Assembly (NCBI RefSeq): GCF_015832195.1
Contig: NC_052046.1
Span: 22,064,161-22,128,160, forward strand
Direction: 5' to 3'
DNA from: Motacilla alba alba
Taxonomy: Eukaryota; Chordata; Aves; Passeriformes; Motacillidae
Length of the DNA: 64,000 nucleotides
Shown here: positions 12,626 through 25,300 of the stretch, one piece after another
Numbering within the stretch: position 1 is the first letter of the stretch
How the letters are laid out: every line of letters begins with the position of its first letter
Position numbers and translations under genes: made by a program
The notes under the pieces: generated by a model
The model's input: the letters and a program-made list of their open reading frames with translations, nothing else
Databases searched by the model: none
What the model was told of the DNA's origin: nothing

Positions 12626-15600
12626 TATACTACACTGTAAAATACTCTATTCTATAACCTTGAAACTTGAAAGACTTTTAAATTCCAAACTCTTGAGGAA
12701 AATTCATTCCAACTACATATCAATGGTATCCAATCATCCAGACTGACTGTTCAAATCCCAGTATAAGGTTCTGAGTTGCACTGCTCTCTGTACAACATGA
12801 GTGTCCATGCAAGGGTGTGCTAGTATTTCTGCGGCCATCCTGGAGACAAATGTTAATGCAATATCACATTTCACTGTTATAGTTACTGTTAAGCAGACAT
12901 GTGCTCCTTGTTGCATTAGCCTGCCATTGTCACAGGGTGGGCAGCCCGGGTTGCAGGGGAAGGTGAATTTCAGTGATATCCACAAGGAGAGCATCTGAAA
13001 GCTAAGGATGCGAGGCCTATTCATTGGGAGCCTTGCTCTCTTCATTGGGAACTCATGAAAGAGCAGCGGCAAAATATATCAAATACTCTCCACTCGTCCC
13101 TATCTGGATTACAAGGAAGTGCAAGGGGATGTTGGGTGATATCACAAACAGGTCCAAACAGGAACAGGTTTGCACCTGAGATAGAGAGAACAGTTCAGGG
13201 CATCCTCATGATGTGCAGAAATAGCTACCAAAGCACTCTGTTGCTGCCAGTAAAGATGTGAACTTGGAGGGCATCCAGTGTTTCATATGCACAGTCTTCT
13301 TGGGGCTGCAGTGGGGGAGTAGAGGTAGCACCAGGAATCTCCAGCTGTACTCTATTGCAAAAAGGGTGACAGATTTGAAGCAGGTGCTGAGGCTTTGGGG
13401 TGAGATGTCAGCTTTCAAAGTGCTACTTTGGACCACCTTGCCCTGATGCCTGGGTCCACACTGCTGTCCCAGAGGCTGCTGAAACACCAGGAGGTGAGGT
13501 GCTGTCTGCATTGCCCCAAGGCTCCAAGGGGTCAGGGATTGCTCCCTTGCTGTCCCTAAGAACACCAAGAGATGAATTGCAAACATGGTGGAGAGCCAAA
13601 ATAACATGCTGTGGCTCCTGTCCTCATTTGCTGCCCAAACTCTCTTCTCCCTCCAATCCATGTTGCAAAGGCTGAGAAGTGTTTTCTGCTCCTCTTTACA
13701 TCCAGCATCTTCTGTCCACCCTTGCTCTGGCACTTCTCAAAAGAGGAGAGGTTCTAGGACTATATCTGGATGACAGAAACAGAAGAGGTTTTCCAGATTC
13801 AGTAGCACAGGGATATGGCTTGTGGGAGGAAACATCATCTCACCCAGGAGGAAAGTGACAGTCAAAGCAAGAGCTACATACAGCAGTTGCAGATTTGTAC
13901 TTTCTTGTTGAGCATGAATGGCAGGGGCTGAAGAAGGATCTAGAAAATGAGTTTTCCCTTGTTTGCCCTCTGTCCATGTGCTTGGTGACCATAGTACCCC
14001 TCCCCAGCAGAGCTGCAGGCTGGCTGTACAGAGACAAGTGAGCTCAGCTGACACAGTTTTAAAAATGAACTCAGTGAGGTGAAAAGATCATTTTTCTCTC
14101 CTGACATTTTCAACTACTTAGTTGCTTAATTATCTGTTACCAGAATATCTCCTATAAGCACCAGCAATTTTGCCAATTAGCAATTAGTGAGAACAGTTAT
14201 TCTACTGAACTTTGTGCAGTTGAATAATAGATTAATGTCCATCCCTCTGGTTATGACTAGATGGGGCAGATTCCCAGCTGGAGCAGACTGACTTAGCATC
14301 ACTCAGACCAAAATTTTACTTTCATGTTTAAAAAAAATATTAAAGGATATATATTTTATTTCTTTTTCAAGAATACTCTATCTCCTTTTGTTTGGGTATT
14401 CTACTAACCACATGCACTTTCGTCTTGCAAATAATTTCAGTAGTAATCCAGTGAACAGATAAATTTCTGCCTTGCCTATAGTCAGGTTGTTGATATGCTC
14501 ATTTTTAGAAACAGCAGCAATAGAAATTCTCCCAAAGACACAGGGTTAGAGTGAGGTTTAATGGAACATCCTTTGCAGTATGTCTTCCAGTTCCATAATA
14601 CACAAATATTTTAAAGAAACGAACTTCTAATGGAGTTATATCACAAGCAGTAACTACACAAAACGATTAAAACTTGGATTGGAAAATTCATACCCCAAAT
14701 GTGATATTACATTTAGATCCATTCTGTCATCTACAGATAAAATAGCCATGTCCCTCCATAAATTAAGCAATCAAGTTCTGTCTTTCAAAGGCTTTGCAAT
14801 ACAGCAAATTCAGTATTTGTAGGTTAGAAGTTCCTGTATTAAGAGCAGACTAAAAATAGGGCTGAAATCCACTTTGAAAGAAAAGTACTATTCTTCAGGA
14901 ACTCCTAAAGAGAAAAAGAAAATTTCTCAGGGTTTTCCCTCTAAGTTTTGATGAGGCATTTAAAATTACAACCCCAAGAACTCATCTGTGCTATTTTAAA
15001 ACTGTTTCAACTTTTGCAAGCATGCATGAATTCTGCAACTAATTCACAAGGTTTGAAGAACAGCTACAGGAACATTGTCCCTTTTTTCACTTAAAAAAAA
15101 AGAAAAAAGTATATGAAAAAAAAAAAAGCATCCTTAGGGCTGCAGAGAGCTACATGTGATTTTGATTAAAGCCAGGTGCAAGAGAGGTCAGCCCCATCTG
15201 TGATTACAGGGCAGCTCCTCTTTGCTGCTGCTGGCCATGTGGCAGCATGGGTGGGACTGAGGCTGGTGTGCGTGAGCATGGTTCCAGCAGGGAAACATGA
15301 GATAACGGATCAGATATCCCACAGCCCAAGGTGTAAGCCAGCCCAAGACATTTCTGACCCTGTTCAGTGTCTGAGGGCGTCTGAGGGCAGCTGCTGGGTG
15401 CCCAGTGCCTGTAAGACATTCAATCCCTGTGCTGCCAGGGGTCACCTGCCATGCTGCCGCACACCACACACACCCGGCTGCCCCAGCACGGACCCCACTG
15501 GCTCCAGAGGATGTGGACATCCCTCTCCACCCTGAGCCATCCCACAGGGCTGCCTGGGCTGTCCCATCGCTGCAGCAAGCAGAGGCACTGAGGGCAAATG

Positions 15601-16307
15601 GAGATGTCACTGTTGAATTTAGGCAGATACAGAAGCTGAGCTGATATTCTCCGCCAACACCCTCCATGAGAAGCTTAACAGGAGGTACATACCCACCCTA
15701 CTGCCTTTGGGGCAAGAGGTGGAAGAGCTCAGCTACCACCCAAGGATGGCTTTTTTCACACCTACAGGAAACAAAGTCGGGGAGGCCATGAGGACATGGA
15801 AAGGATACATTCAAAGCTTGGTAAGGGAAGTGGTACATGGGAGTCTACAACCTGGTCTCCTCAAGAAGATGCCAGAGAAAGGTTCCGTAGGAGAGGCAGT
15901 GACATGACTGACCAGCTCCAGGGATCCTGGCATGTACCAAGGGATCCACATTATGCCCGGTCCTCTTCTCAAGTTGCCTCTAGGAAGAATGTTTACACTA
16001 CTAATAGCCACTCACTGAAGGGTATTTGTTTGCAAGCAACACATGCTATTTTGTGTGTGTGCCCTACCTCTCCTACCTCTCCAGTGTGACCACATAAGTG
16101 AGTGTAACACAAAAGCATACTACTCTTTTCCACGGATAAAAGCTTTTAATCAAAAGCTTCAAAGCATTTGCTCAGCAGTGAAGCATGGCACACATGCATA
16201 GTGGCCTTCTTCATTTCTGAGGAAAGTGACCTTTTCCAGAGGGTTGTGCTAAGTCTACATACAGAACTGTGGAAAGCAGATCCTTGGAGAAGCAGCTGAC
16301 TCAGAAA

Positions 16308-16326
16308 GGGAAGGAGGGAGGGAGGG
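16308..16326 (+). repeat. GGGA short tandem run, G-quadruplex motif
   Basis: The sequence has G-runs of 3, 2, 3, 3 and 3 separated by one or two A residues, which meets the usual quadruplex pattern with short loops. It is a simple repeat with four near-identical GGGA units. There is no promoter context that would give it a role. Confidence 0.7.
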
Positions 16327-17912
16327 CTTGCCTTCTGAGGCAAGCCATGCCTCCACACAGACATCCTGCAGAGCAGGTCATGCCAGTAGCAACACATAGC
16401 AGCCTAGGCTCTTATCTCGCTGGCTCCTCAGAGAGCCTCAGAATTTCTCCTTATTCCGTAACTGACTGTAGCAGTACAGTACACTGGATTTCACCATGAC
16501 AGCTCTAAGTCCCTTTTCTCTGTCAGCTTGTTCAATACATGCCAACAAGTGCTGGTTTGCAATACTATCTTTTTAAATAGCTTTTCCACATTGTGCCCAT
16601 CCTTTATACCATCATTAAAATTTTTGGCTGTTCCAGGAGAATCTCATGAGAAAAAGCACATAACTGTCCCATGCTGCCTTCATGATGCTGGCCCCAGGTC
16701 TTTCACTCCTCTGGCCACAGGCGTGACCAACAGGCTACGACTTTCCTACAACTCTTTCTGCCATGTGTTCATCTGGATAAACCTTCCTTTGGTCCTTTCC
16801 CCCATTCAAACTGAAATGTCTCCCCACAGATCTGCTGAAACAAGTTTTCTGGAAGTGTTGAGTTTCAGCAGCTCTAAATTTAATGCATAAGGCATGAACC
16901 ATATGTTCAGAACATATTTAGGAAAATTTGGGGAAACCTGTCTTAGGAACTGTTCCTTTCCTTGGTCTAACCACTGCAACATACACAAAGCTGGTTTGAA
17001 TCCTTCCATGCCTTGAAGCTGAGTGTGCCCTCCTGAGCACCAGCAGAGGTTGCCATGGTTTCATCAGGGGATGATGGTTGTGTGTAGCACACAGCTCTTG
17101 TTCCATGTGTGTCACCAGGACACAGTGACCCAGCCACAGTTTGTCTGTGGTCCTGCCCAACCTGGGTTGGACCCTGAGACTAAGAAAGTCCCCATGCTGA
17201 GGCAGAGGAAGGACCTAGTGCAGACAATCCATTCACCATGTACAAAGGAACATCTTTGCTGAGACTGGGGTGGCAGAATTAAGGAAGAATAACCAAGATC
17301 AGGATCACTCATGGCTTCTCAGCCATATCCCTGACAAGCTCTGATAATAGCCCAAGCATTCTGAAGCAATGATTTACTGATGACCTTCAGGAGCAATCTG
17401 ATGAGCTCTTTCGAGCCTGACAGGACCTCTGCCCCTCTTGAATTCAGTGTTTGTCAATGCTCGCTCCTTACCTGGGATGGTTCATTTGGGTTTGGTGCTT
17501 TCCAACATGAATTCCAGTGGAAGATCAGAGAAGAAAAACGAAAGGGCAAATGAAGCCTTATTATGAAAAGCTTAGAGTGGTGGAGAGATGGAAGTAAAGC
17601 AAGCATGGAAACAGACAAAATTCTTGTGTTACTCACCATGGTTGTGTTGGCCATTCTGCATCAGAGACTGCAGAACCTGCAGCCATGACCATAAGATAAT
17701 CCTTGGACACACTGGACTTTTTTATTAGGGTTTATTGTTGCATATTGAAAAAGGGGATTCCCTTATGTCATTTGGTAGCAGCCTTTACAACATTCCTCCC
17801 ATTTCATGTGCAAGAAATGTTGCCCATGGTTGATCACCATATCTCTTTAGTTACTACCTTTTAAAGGCCACCATGCCCTTAGAGACACATGAGCTCTTTT
17901 TTCTTAGCTTGT

Positions 17913-17917
17913 GTTAC
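17913..17917. repeat. Left 5-bp target-site duplication of LTR (GTTAC)
   Basis: GTTAC directly precedes the TG start of the LTR and is repeated directly after its CA end at 19403-19407. A 5-bp duplication is the integration footprint usual for ERVL-type and some class I retroviruses. Confidence 0.85.
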
Positions 17918-19402
17918 TGTGATGGTTTTGCTTCACAGAAGTGATGTTTTGGGAAAGGCTGCTGGCAGTTTCCTCTGTGTCTGACAGGAGACTAATCAGT
18001 GATTGGTTTTGGGAATTGACAATCTGTTGAACCACTGGAAAGCTATACATGCCTCTGAAAAATGCATGTTAAAGATGAAAGAAACGCAGGAACTCTCTAT
18101 TTTCTCTTCCGGTTTCTCTCCCCCAACTCCCCGGCCCAGTGGCCGGGCGGGGAAGGGGAGGGCAGGCTGCGGGGCCTCCAGCCAAGGTAGGGCTGGCCAT
18201 GGCTGATAACATCTTGCTGACATTAGTCTGCCCTGCTGCCAGGCCCAGGCCAAGCCAAAGTCCGCTGTGCCCCAGAAGCAGCCACAGGGCCAGGGTCGAC
18301 TCGGCCAAGATTCTGCCTCCATTGAGATTCACCCGCAGCCACTGGTCAGGGCAGAGGAGAAGCCATCAGCCCAAGTGTACTGGCTGGTGATTTCTGGCCT
18401 GGCTGCTGAGATCCCCAGCCCAGCCACAGTTCCAGCCGCAAGCTACCAAGCCTGGCTGGGGTCAGGTGACCATCTGCAGGGCCTGGGAGAGATATTGACA
18501 CTTTCAGTGCTTTAGTCCTCTCTCAAGTGAGAGAAAAGGACAAGTGCAGGCACATAGAGGAGTAATATTAAGACATCAAGGTCAATGAAGAAAGAATCAA
18601 GTCCCAGATGGGAGGAATGAGGAGATTAATCTTAGTGCTGAAATCCTCTTGTAAAGCTATGGAGAAGGATGTAATTGATACATCAGACTCTTTTCCCATA
18701 GCATGCAGCTATGGGGAGATGACTTGTTAAAACTGTAAGCAAAAGCCTCCATGCTAAAGTAAGCAAATGTTGAAGTAGCTGAGATCCCATGAGAAGTTTG
18801 AGCAGAGAAACAGAGAAGAATGATGAGACCCTTTGCCCCCAGGGAGAGAAGAAGAAGACCTCTGTTCTCAGAGATGAAGATAATTCTGGAGATAAATGAA
18901 GAGAACCTTTGCTCTTGAACAGGTAGTCTTTAAAGTAGTACCCCATAAGTTGACATAGCCCATAGACACAGTTGTGGGAAAAACTGTGAAAAAATGAGAA
19001 AGACTTTGCAATTGCAGATTTTTCCAGACAGCTGCTATTCGTAGAAATTAAGAGCCCATGAAAAAACTGTTTTCTGGTAGAGAAGTCTCCGTAACATTAA
19101 CAAGAGAGACTTCTCTCCCCCAGTGACCTAAAGAAAGACTACTCTAAAAGTGGTAAACTGACTAAAAATTTTGTCTCTATACATTGTCAGTGAGAAAGAA
19201 GAGGTTGTAGGGGGAGGAAAAGTTTTCTGACGGTTTTGTTCTGATTCTCATTACTCTTTCTTTAGTTACTGTTTATTTTTTTTATACCCTTTTAAAATTT
19301 TGAGCCTACTTTGCTTTTCTTCCAATCCTATCTTACAACAAGAAATAAATAAGTACATTCTAGTGAGTGCACTTACAATTAGCCAACACTATACCCATCA
19401 CA
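17918..19402 (+). mobile_element. Solo LTR, ERVL-like (1,485 bp)
   Basis: The element begins TGTGATGG and ends CCATCACA, a perfect 8-bp terminal inverted repeat with the canonical TG...CA ends. It is flanked by the 5-bp duplication GTTAC. The plus orientation is set by a poly(A) signal AATAAA at 19344-19349, close to the 3' end, and by a T-rich TTTTTATACC stretch near 19280 that may hold the core promoter. A GC-rich block (about 18110-18440) lies in the U3 part. I see no gag, pol or env sequence and no second LTR, so this is a solo LTR left by recombination between the two LTRs of a provirus. The 5' portion resembles passerine ERVL LTRs as I remember them. Intact ends suggest moderate age. 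A non-autonomous LTR element is the alternative. Confidence 0.88.
19344..19349 (+). terminator. LTR polyadenylation signal AATAAA
   Basis: The canonical hexamer lies 53 bp before the LTR end, as expected for the R/U5 boundary region of a retroviral LTR. It orients the LTR to the plus strand. Confidence 0.7.
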
Positions 19403-19407
19403 GTTAC
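19403..19407. repeat. Right 5-bp target-site duplication of LTR (GTTAC)
   Basis: This is an identical copy of 17913-17917, immediately after the CATCACA end of the LTR. Confidence 0.85.
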
Positions 19408-22212
19408 TTAGCTACTTAGGTTATTATGGAGTCTGAATTTACCTTAAAATCTCTTCCAAAATTTAAAAACTTGTTGTTCCATTATGCAAGTAGCTTTGGT
19501 CCCAGTGCAATTCTGTCTATCTTCAGCATCCTCTTTTTTAAAAATACACTGAAAACTAGAGATATTGGAGGTAAAGGTTATATAAATTAGTTCAGGACTG
19601 GAAGAAGAGCAGCACAGGGAAAGGTTCGGGAGTTTCATTAGCACATGTAGCAAAGCAAAGTGCTTTGCTGTGCCTCCTTTACGCAGTGAAAATGCTCAGT
19701 CCTAGAGCACCTTTTATGCTCAAGATAAAGGCACAGGTAAAACTAGTGGATGGAAATTTAACATGGAAATGTAGCTAAGGAAGAGGTCACCATTTTTAAA
19801 TAGTGTAGGCCACAGCTTTCAGACAAGCTGCCAAGGAATGCGATAGCTTCTGATTGAGATCAAAAAATCTTTAGAAATTTTTAACAAAGCAAGAAGAACA
19901 TGCAGATAGCATGCAATGTCTTCCAGTGTAGAAAAAACAGAGACGAGTCTGGAGCAAATAGCATTTTCTCGCTTCAGTCTTGGTAATTTAAAAGTGACTT
20001 TTCTGCAGATGTGAAAGGCAAGTTTGGACCATCCCATGCGTGCTGTGAAGCACTGGGAAACTCCTTTGATACACTGGAAATCATCAGGTTTTGCACCAGA
20101 AAGGAAGGTGGGTGATTTTGTAAAGATTAAATACTTTGAGGAAATACTCATATCCTTGTCTACTCATCTTACCTACTATAAGAAATAAATAAAACCATTA
20201 CGTCATCAAACCTACTCTAGCCAGATGGTTATCTTGCTAAATAGATGGCTTTGTACAGTAGATCAGCTTCATACTGAGGCAGAAGTCCAGAACACTTTTG
20301 ATCTGTCATATACCAGATGCTGCAACCACTTTCCCTCCCTTCTAAGAACAGCAGGGCTTTTCTGTTCAGGCAGGTAAGTGATGGAAAAGATTGCCAACAG
20401 AAGCAGGCCCTTGGTTCATGAATAACAAGGAAGTTGGCTACTTTTGCAGCAAAAATTAGTAGTTACCAGGACAAATCTGTGATTTAGGGCTCCCAGGAGG
20501 AGATGTTCTTTTTTTTTCTCTGTTTTTATAGCACATTAATGATCAAAGGCAAATAAAGTTACAATTATTTTCTGATGCTGCATCTTGGAACTATTATTTA
20601 TAGCCTATATAATTCATCTCCAAATCCTGATTTTTTGGCAATGTGAAGCAGTAGCTAGGCCAGGAGTTAATGATTGTGAGCTAAGCATTTATCTCACTTT
20701 GTGCCATGTCGGCTTGTTCTACTTTCAAATATTATTTGGTCTTATGCAAGCTGCTCTTCTGCCAAACCTGAAGACAAATTGCTATTTTTCCAAGAAAAAA
20801 AAGCACAATAACTTGATTCCAATTAACACTGAAGGTTTTAAGTGTAACCTTTGTATTGTTCTTTTTTTTTCTCCCTTTCCTATTTATCACTATTGAGTAC
20901 ATGTCATCTCTTACACTCTACACTTCCAATGCTTTTCCTCCTCTCTAATGTCTGAAGATATACTTGAGGTAGAGACATATTGAGTCTCTGATTTGAAAAG
21001 ACAGGGACCTGACAGATCATACAATTTTTCTAGCATGTTTATGCATGTTCAAGATCTGTCCCACTTACAAACATTTACTAAGTAGCTTTCTCCTGCACTG
21101 TGCCCTGCATTCCCTTTACATTTGTCCTTACATTTCATTTTTCATTATGCATGATGGAGCCCCAGGTTACTTTCAGGACAGACCTGTTTAATGCTCCCCA
21201 AGTGTTACTGCTTCTTGTGCAATTGAAGAGGAAAACAGTGTGCAGGACTGCAAAAGTCCAAACCAAACCAAAGCGAAACAAACCTATTAATTTTATTCTT
21301 TATCTAGGGATTGTTTCTTTGTATCTTGACTTCTCAATGTCAGTGAATTGATCCAAAGATCAAAATGGAAGGTGTTTTTTTCTATGGACTATATTCCACT
21401 CTGAGAGTGTATTTTTCTTTGAAGTTAGAATTTAGCCACAAAACCTCTGTCATATTGTAAGTTGTTACACAGAGAAACAACAGACAGTATATTTTATAAT
21501 CTACCTGTGTTTATGCTTTAAGTTTGATTGAAAATTGGAGCTTTTGTAAAACTCAGTAGTTAAGGCGTTTGAATTACTCAGACCTTTAAAATACTGAATA
21601 TGCAGTGAGAAATGCAGAATACAGAAAGGTACTACTCTCTGTGAAGATACTTACTTGTAAAACCAGTAAAAATTTAAGCTAGTCAGAATATCCTCATGCT
21701 CTGATTTTCCTGATCATACCCTTCCAAAAAGGAAACTTTTGCTTGGTTTTCACAAGTAGAGGGACCTTATCTAAAACACTTTTCACACGTCATTAACCTG
21801 TTGTTTCCATAAGATTAATTCTGGATTGTAGTCTACTTTTTGTTTTGTCAGTTTTTTGCTTATGCAATAAAAGGATTTTATTTTTTTTTTAATTTGCTAT
21901 AATTAAATTTTGATTCACACTTCCCTATTAAAACATATTTTACAGACCTCATTCTTGTAAGATAAGTCTATTTTTTTCCCTTGTATTTAGCATTTTGTAC
22001 AATCTAAATCAAAAGGTAGTTTATGGTTTCTGGTTATCAGTAGCTCATGGTTTTTACACAGAGTTTTTACACACTTCTCACTCACTCTGGCAACCTCAAA
22101 CAAATACTGTCTAAAATTTGTCAGGTGACATGAAACATGAGGAAAAGTCTGCTAGTGACTTTATTCATTATGTATTCATCAAACTGCAGTATCTACAAAT
22201 ACATTAAAAAGC

Positions 22213-22300
22213 AAGTAAGTTAAATTAAGTATTAAATATATTAAGTATTAAGTATTATTAAGTATTAAGTATTAAGTAAGTAAGTATTTAAATTAAGTGT
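22213..22300. repeat. TTAAGTA-type tandem tract
   Basis: About 90 bp consist of TTAAGTA, TTAAGTATTA and AAGTAAGT units with slippage between them. It is a degenerate microsatellite or minisatellite, likely variable in length between individuals. Confidence 0.8.
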
Positions 22301-25300
22301 TGTGATTCATAAAAGGAGAAAAAACATTCAGAAAATTAAGTAGATATTTAAATTCATACATGAATTTGTGAATCCATGAAATTTCAAAATTGGACAATAA
22401 ATAGGGTGTGCTTTGACTTTTTTAGTAAGAGAGATTCAGAATGAAAAATAATGGTAATATTTCTAGCAGTGAATGTCTAACATTAGAAACCATAGCAGAT
22501 AAGACCATTTTACTAAGAGAGGCTGTGTGCTAAGTGATAGTGCCAACTTTTGTTTCTTTTTAATTTTCTCTGAAAAACAACAATACAACCAAGGAAATAA
22601 TGTAAAGTTCATTACACAATTGATAAAAATCTGATTAAGCCTGTTTTCTACCTTGAGGCATATAATCAAGACTAAAAACCACAACATAAAATCTTAGCAA
22701 GAATAGCAGAAATAAGCAAATCTCACTGCTATTTATATCGGCTCTTTCAGCACCTCTTGTTCATATTGGTGCAATGTTTTCTAAAATAAGAAAATCAGTT
22801 GGCTAGAAATTTCAACTCATTCCTACTCTTTAGGATTAAATAAAACTTGAGCAGCTAGCATCATGCTAATCATATCTGGAGCCACTCATATGTGCACAGC
22901 GTTCTTTTTATTAAACAGTCAGTGATGAGTCAAGGCGTTGGAGGCTTCCTTACACCCCAGCAAAGGCATATCTTCAGGAGAGGTGATAGGAAAATTGCCT
23001 GTGATGAAAGAGCACATTTCAGCCAAACCTACAGCAGTGCCTTCAGCAGTGCACACAGCTGTCTTGAGGCATTCCTCTGAGCACCCTGCAGTCACATGCA
23101 TGCAGTCCTGCCTATCAATTGCAAGTCTGCAAAACGATGTCTGAACTAAGTGAGTGGCACCCAAATCACCTTACCTACCAGCCCCTCAACTATAAGGTGC
23201 CTAAGAAAGCAGAATCAAGCGGTAAAGACCCATGCTCTGTGGAGCAAACAAATCAGGTCTTCCGAAAGCCTCCAGGAGAGCTCCAAGGTGCAGACTCCTG
23301 CCTCTGTGTCCCCTCAGCAGGAATGGAACACAGACACTTGGCAAGATTGCTTCGTACAGGGTATAAAATCTAAGTGCAAGTTTGGTAGCAAAACCAGACA
23401 CCTGAGTTAGGCTGGCCAGCTCCAAGCCCAAGACATTGGCAGTCTGAAACAGCCACCCTTCCCAAGAGCACAGGGCCTTGGGCACACCATGCTCCCCAGA
23501 GCCTCCCGGCTGGCAGCTGCTCACAGCATGCTGTGGGGCACAGAGCAGCACAGCCCCTTCACACTTGGGACTGTTAATTTAAAGGCGTTCGGGAGACGTA
23601 GAGGCTTCAGAGCCTGTTCAAGACTGTGTCCCAAGAGCAGAGGAGCACAGAGTCACTTTGCATATGTGAATCCAGCCATCTGAGCCTCAACCTGAAGGTG
23701 TATTAGTGTGTCTGTGATGCTATACCAATGGTATGCAGAGTGTCATATTCTGCTCCAAACTAGCCCTAACACTTCTCTGATACATGGGCTAATTAGCTTT
23801 CTAGGTAGACGCTCTTGCAATTCTCTTTTTAAGAGTGCAATGTCATATGATCCTTGCAGTTTCTCTAGGGACAACAGAGTGCTGTGTGAGGGAAGCTGTG
23901 CTATATCTGTCAGTAGCTTGAAAGCTGGCATGGACATGGCAGACAGTGACATCACCCATCCGCTCAGACCTAGCACAATGCCAGCTGGTGGAGTTCTGCA
24001 TTTTCTCCCCAAGGGTTTCTTTCCCCCTGCACAGTGATTCTTCTCTGTGGAAGCTACAGCCCGAGGCAAGAAATGACAATTGCACTGACAGCACAGGACA
24101 GAGCTTGTGGGCATCACTGCTGCATTTCAGCCAGCTTGGAATCACCATAGAATTCAGGTCTGAGCACAGCAACCGTTCCTTGTGCCTGAAGCTGCACAGG
24201 GCATGCAGGAGGACACAGGAGTGTGGCCAATACTGTTAGTGCAGCCATCTGTTAATAGATCTCCTACTTTCATGAAATGTGCTCAAACCTCCATCTTGAC
24301 CTCCTGCTAATTTAATTTAAATTGACAAACTAGTTCAAGCATCGTCAGAGTGACTGACAGAGGCTGAGACTGTGTAAGAAACAAGACATGAAAATGAGGA
24401 ATGAGACAAAGACAGAGAGAGAAGAAAGGTTTTTCTAGGATAACATAGATGGAATACATGTACTATCTAGTAACCACCCAGCTAAGTAACATGGGTGAAC
24501 ATCAATTATCTGGCAGTAAATGGATTCTGACTTTTAGAATGCAGAAAAAATGCTTAAGAAATACTGAAAAATTAAAGCATACCCTAAAAATAATCACATT
24601 TAACATCAGCTCTGAGACAATAAAATTAAGAAAACAGTACTGTGGTACATGGAAAAAAATAAGAATGCCAAAAATATTTCTCATTGCAAAATAAATTTGG
24701 GCTGCTCCTTAAATCTCTTTCCATTTCTCAGATCCAGAAATGAACAGAAGGAAAAATATGCACAGTCTAAGAGAACATTTATTTTTTTTAAAATGCCTGT
24801 CTATTTGCTGGAACATCAGAGAACTGAATAGCTAAATACTATGTACCAGTTAAAAAAAAAAAGGAAATTACAAATAAGTCAAAGTTAGTTTGGGGAGCAA
24901 CTATGTCTATAAACAACAATAAAAACAAAGACCTGTAAAACCAAAAAATAGAGTTTATTGTGTTTTACCTTCTGACCCCAATCAGGAAAGTAGTTCTCTT
25001 TCCTAACTGCTTAGTTAGCCCCACCTGCCACATAAATAGGTGACAAATCAAGCTGCAACCATTATACCAGTGTCTGGGAAGGATTATTATCTAAAGAAAA
25101 AATCTAATAAAAGAAATACTGAGACATGGAGATGATGTTTTCAAAAACAAGCATAATGATTTTGTATGCTCTTAGTCAGCAATAAAGTATTTTCCTGTGC
25201 AGCTGACCAGCTTCCCTAAGCATGTACAAACCAAACTCTGTAACACACTTGTCTACTGGCTCCACTCTGCACTTTCTCCCCTCCACACTCTCCAGGGTAT

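Larger units (their letters stand above)
11491..17912. other. Non-coding stretch, no gene recognised
   Basis: Apart from the inverted repeat at 11641, the AT tract at 12530 and the G-run motif at 16308, I see no gene or recognisable mobile element. Chance frames of up to 175 codons occur in GC-richer parts (minus strand 13206-13733 and 15188-15667), without any domain or membrane pattern I recognise. Poly-A-rich DNA lies at 15090-15130. Confidence 0.6.

Noticed and set aside
13206..13733. 175-codon minus-strand open frame
   Set aside because: Lies in moderately GC-rich DNA with overlapping frames on the other strand, has no domain, membrane pattern or splice support, and has low-complexity stretches; a chance frame is the simplest reading.
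15188..15667. 159-codon minus-strand frame rich in Ala, Cys and Trp
   Set aside because: Composition follows local GC content; no domain recognised.
18003..18515. Frames with Pro/Gly-rich products
   Set aside because: They fall in the GC-rich block of the solo LTR; LTR U3 sequence, not coding.
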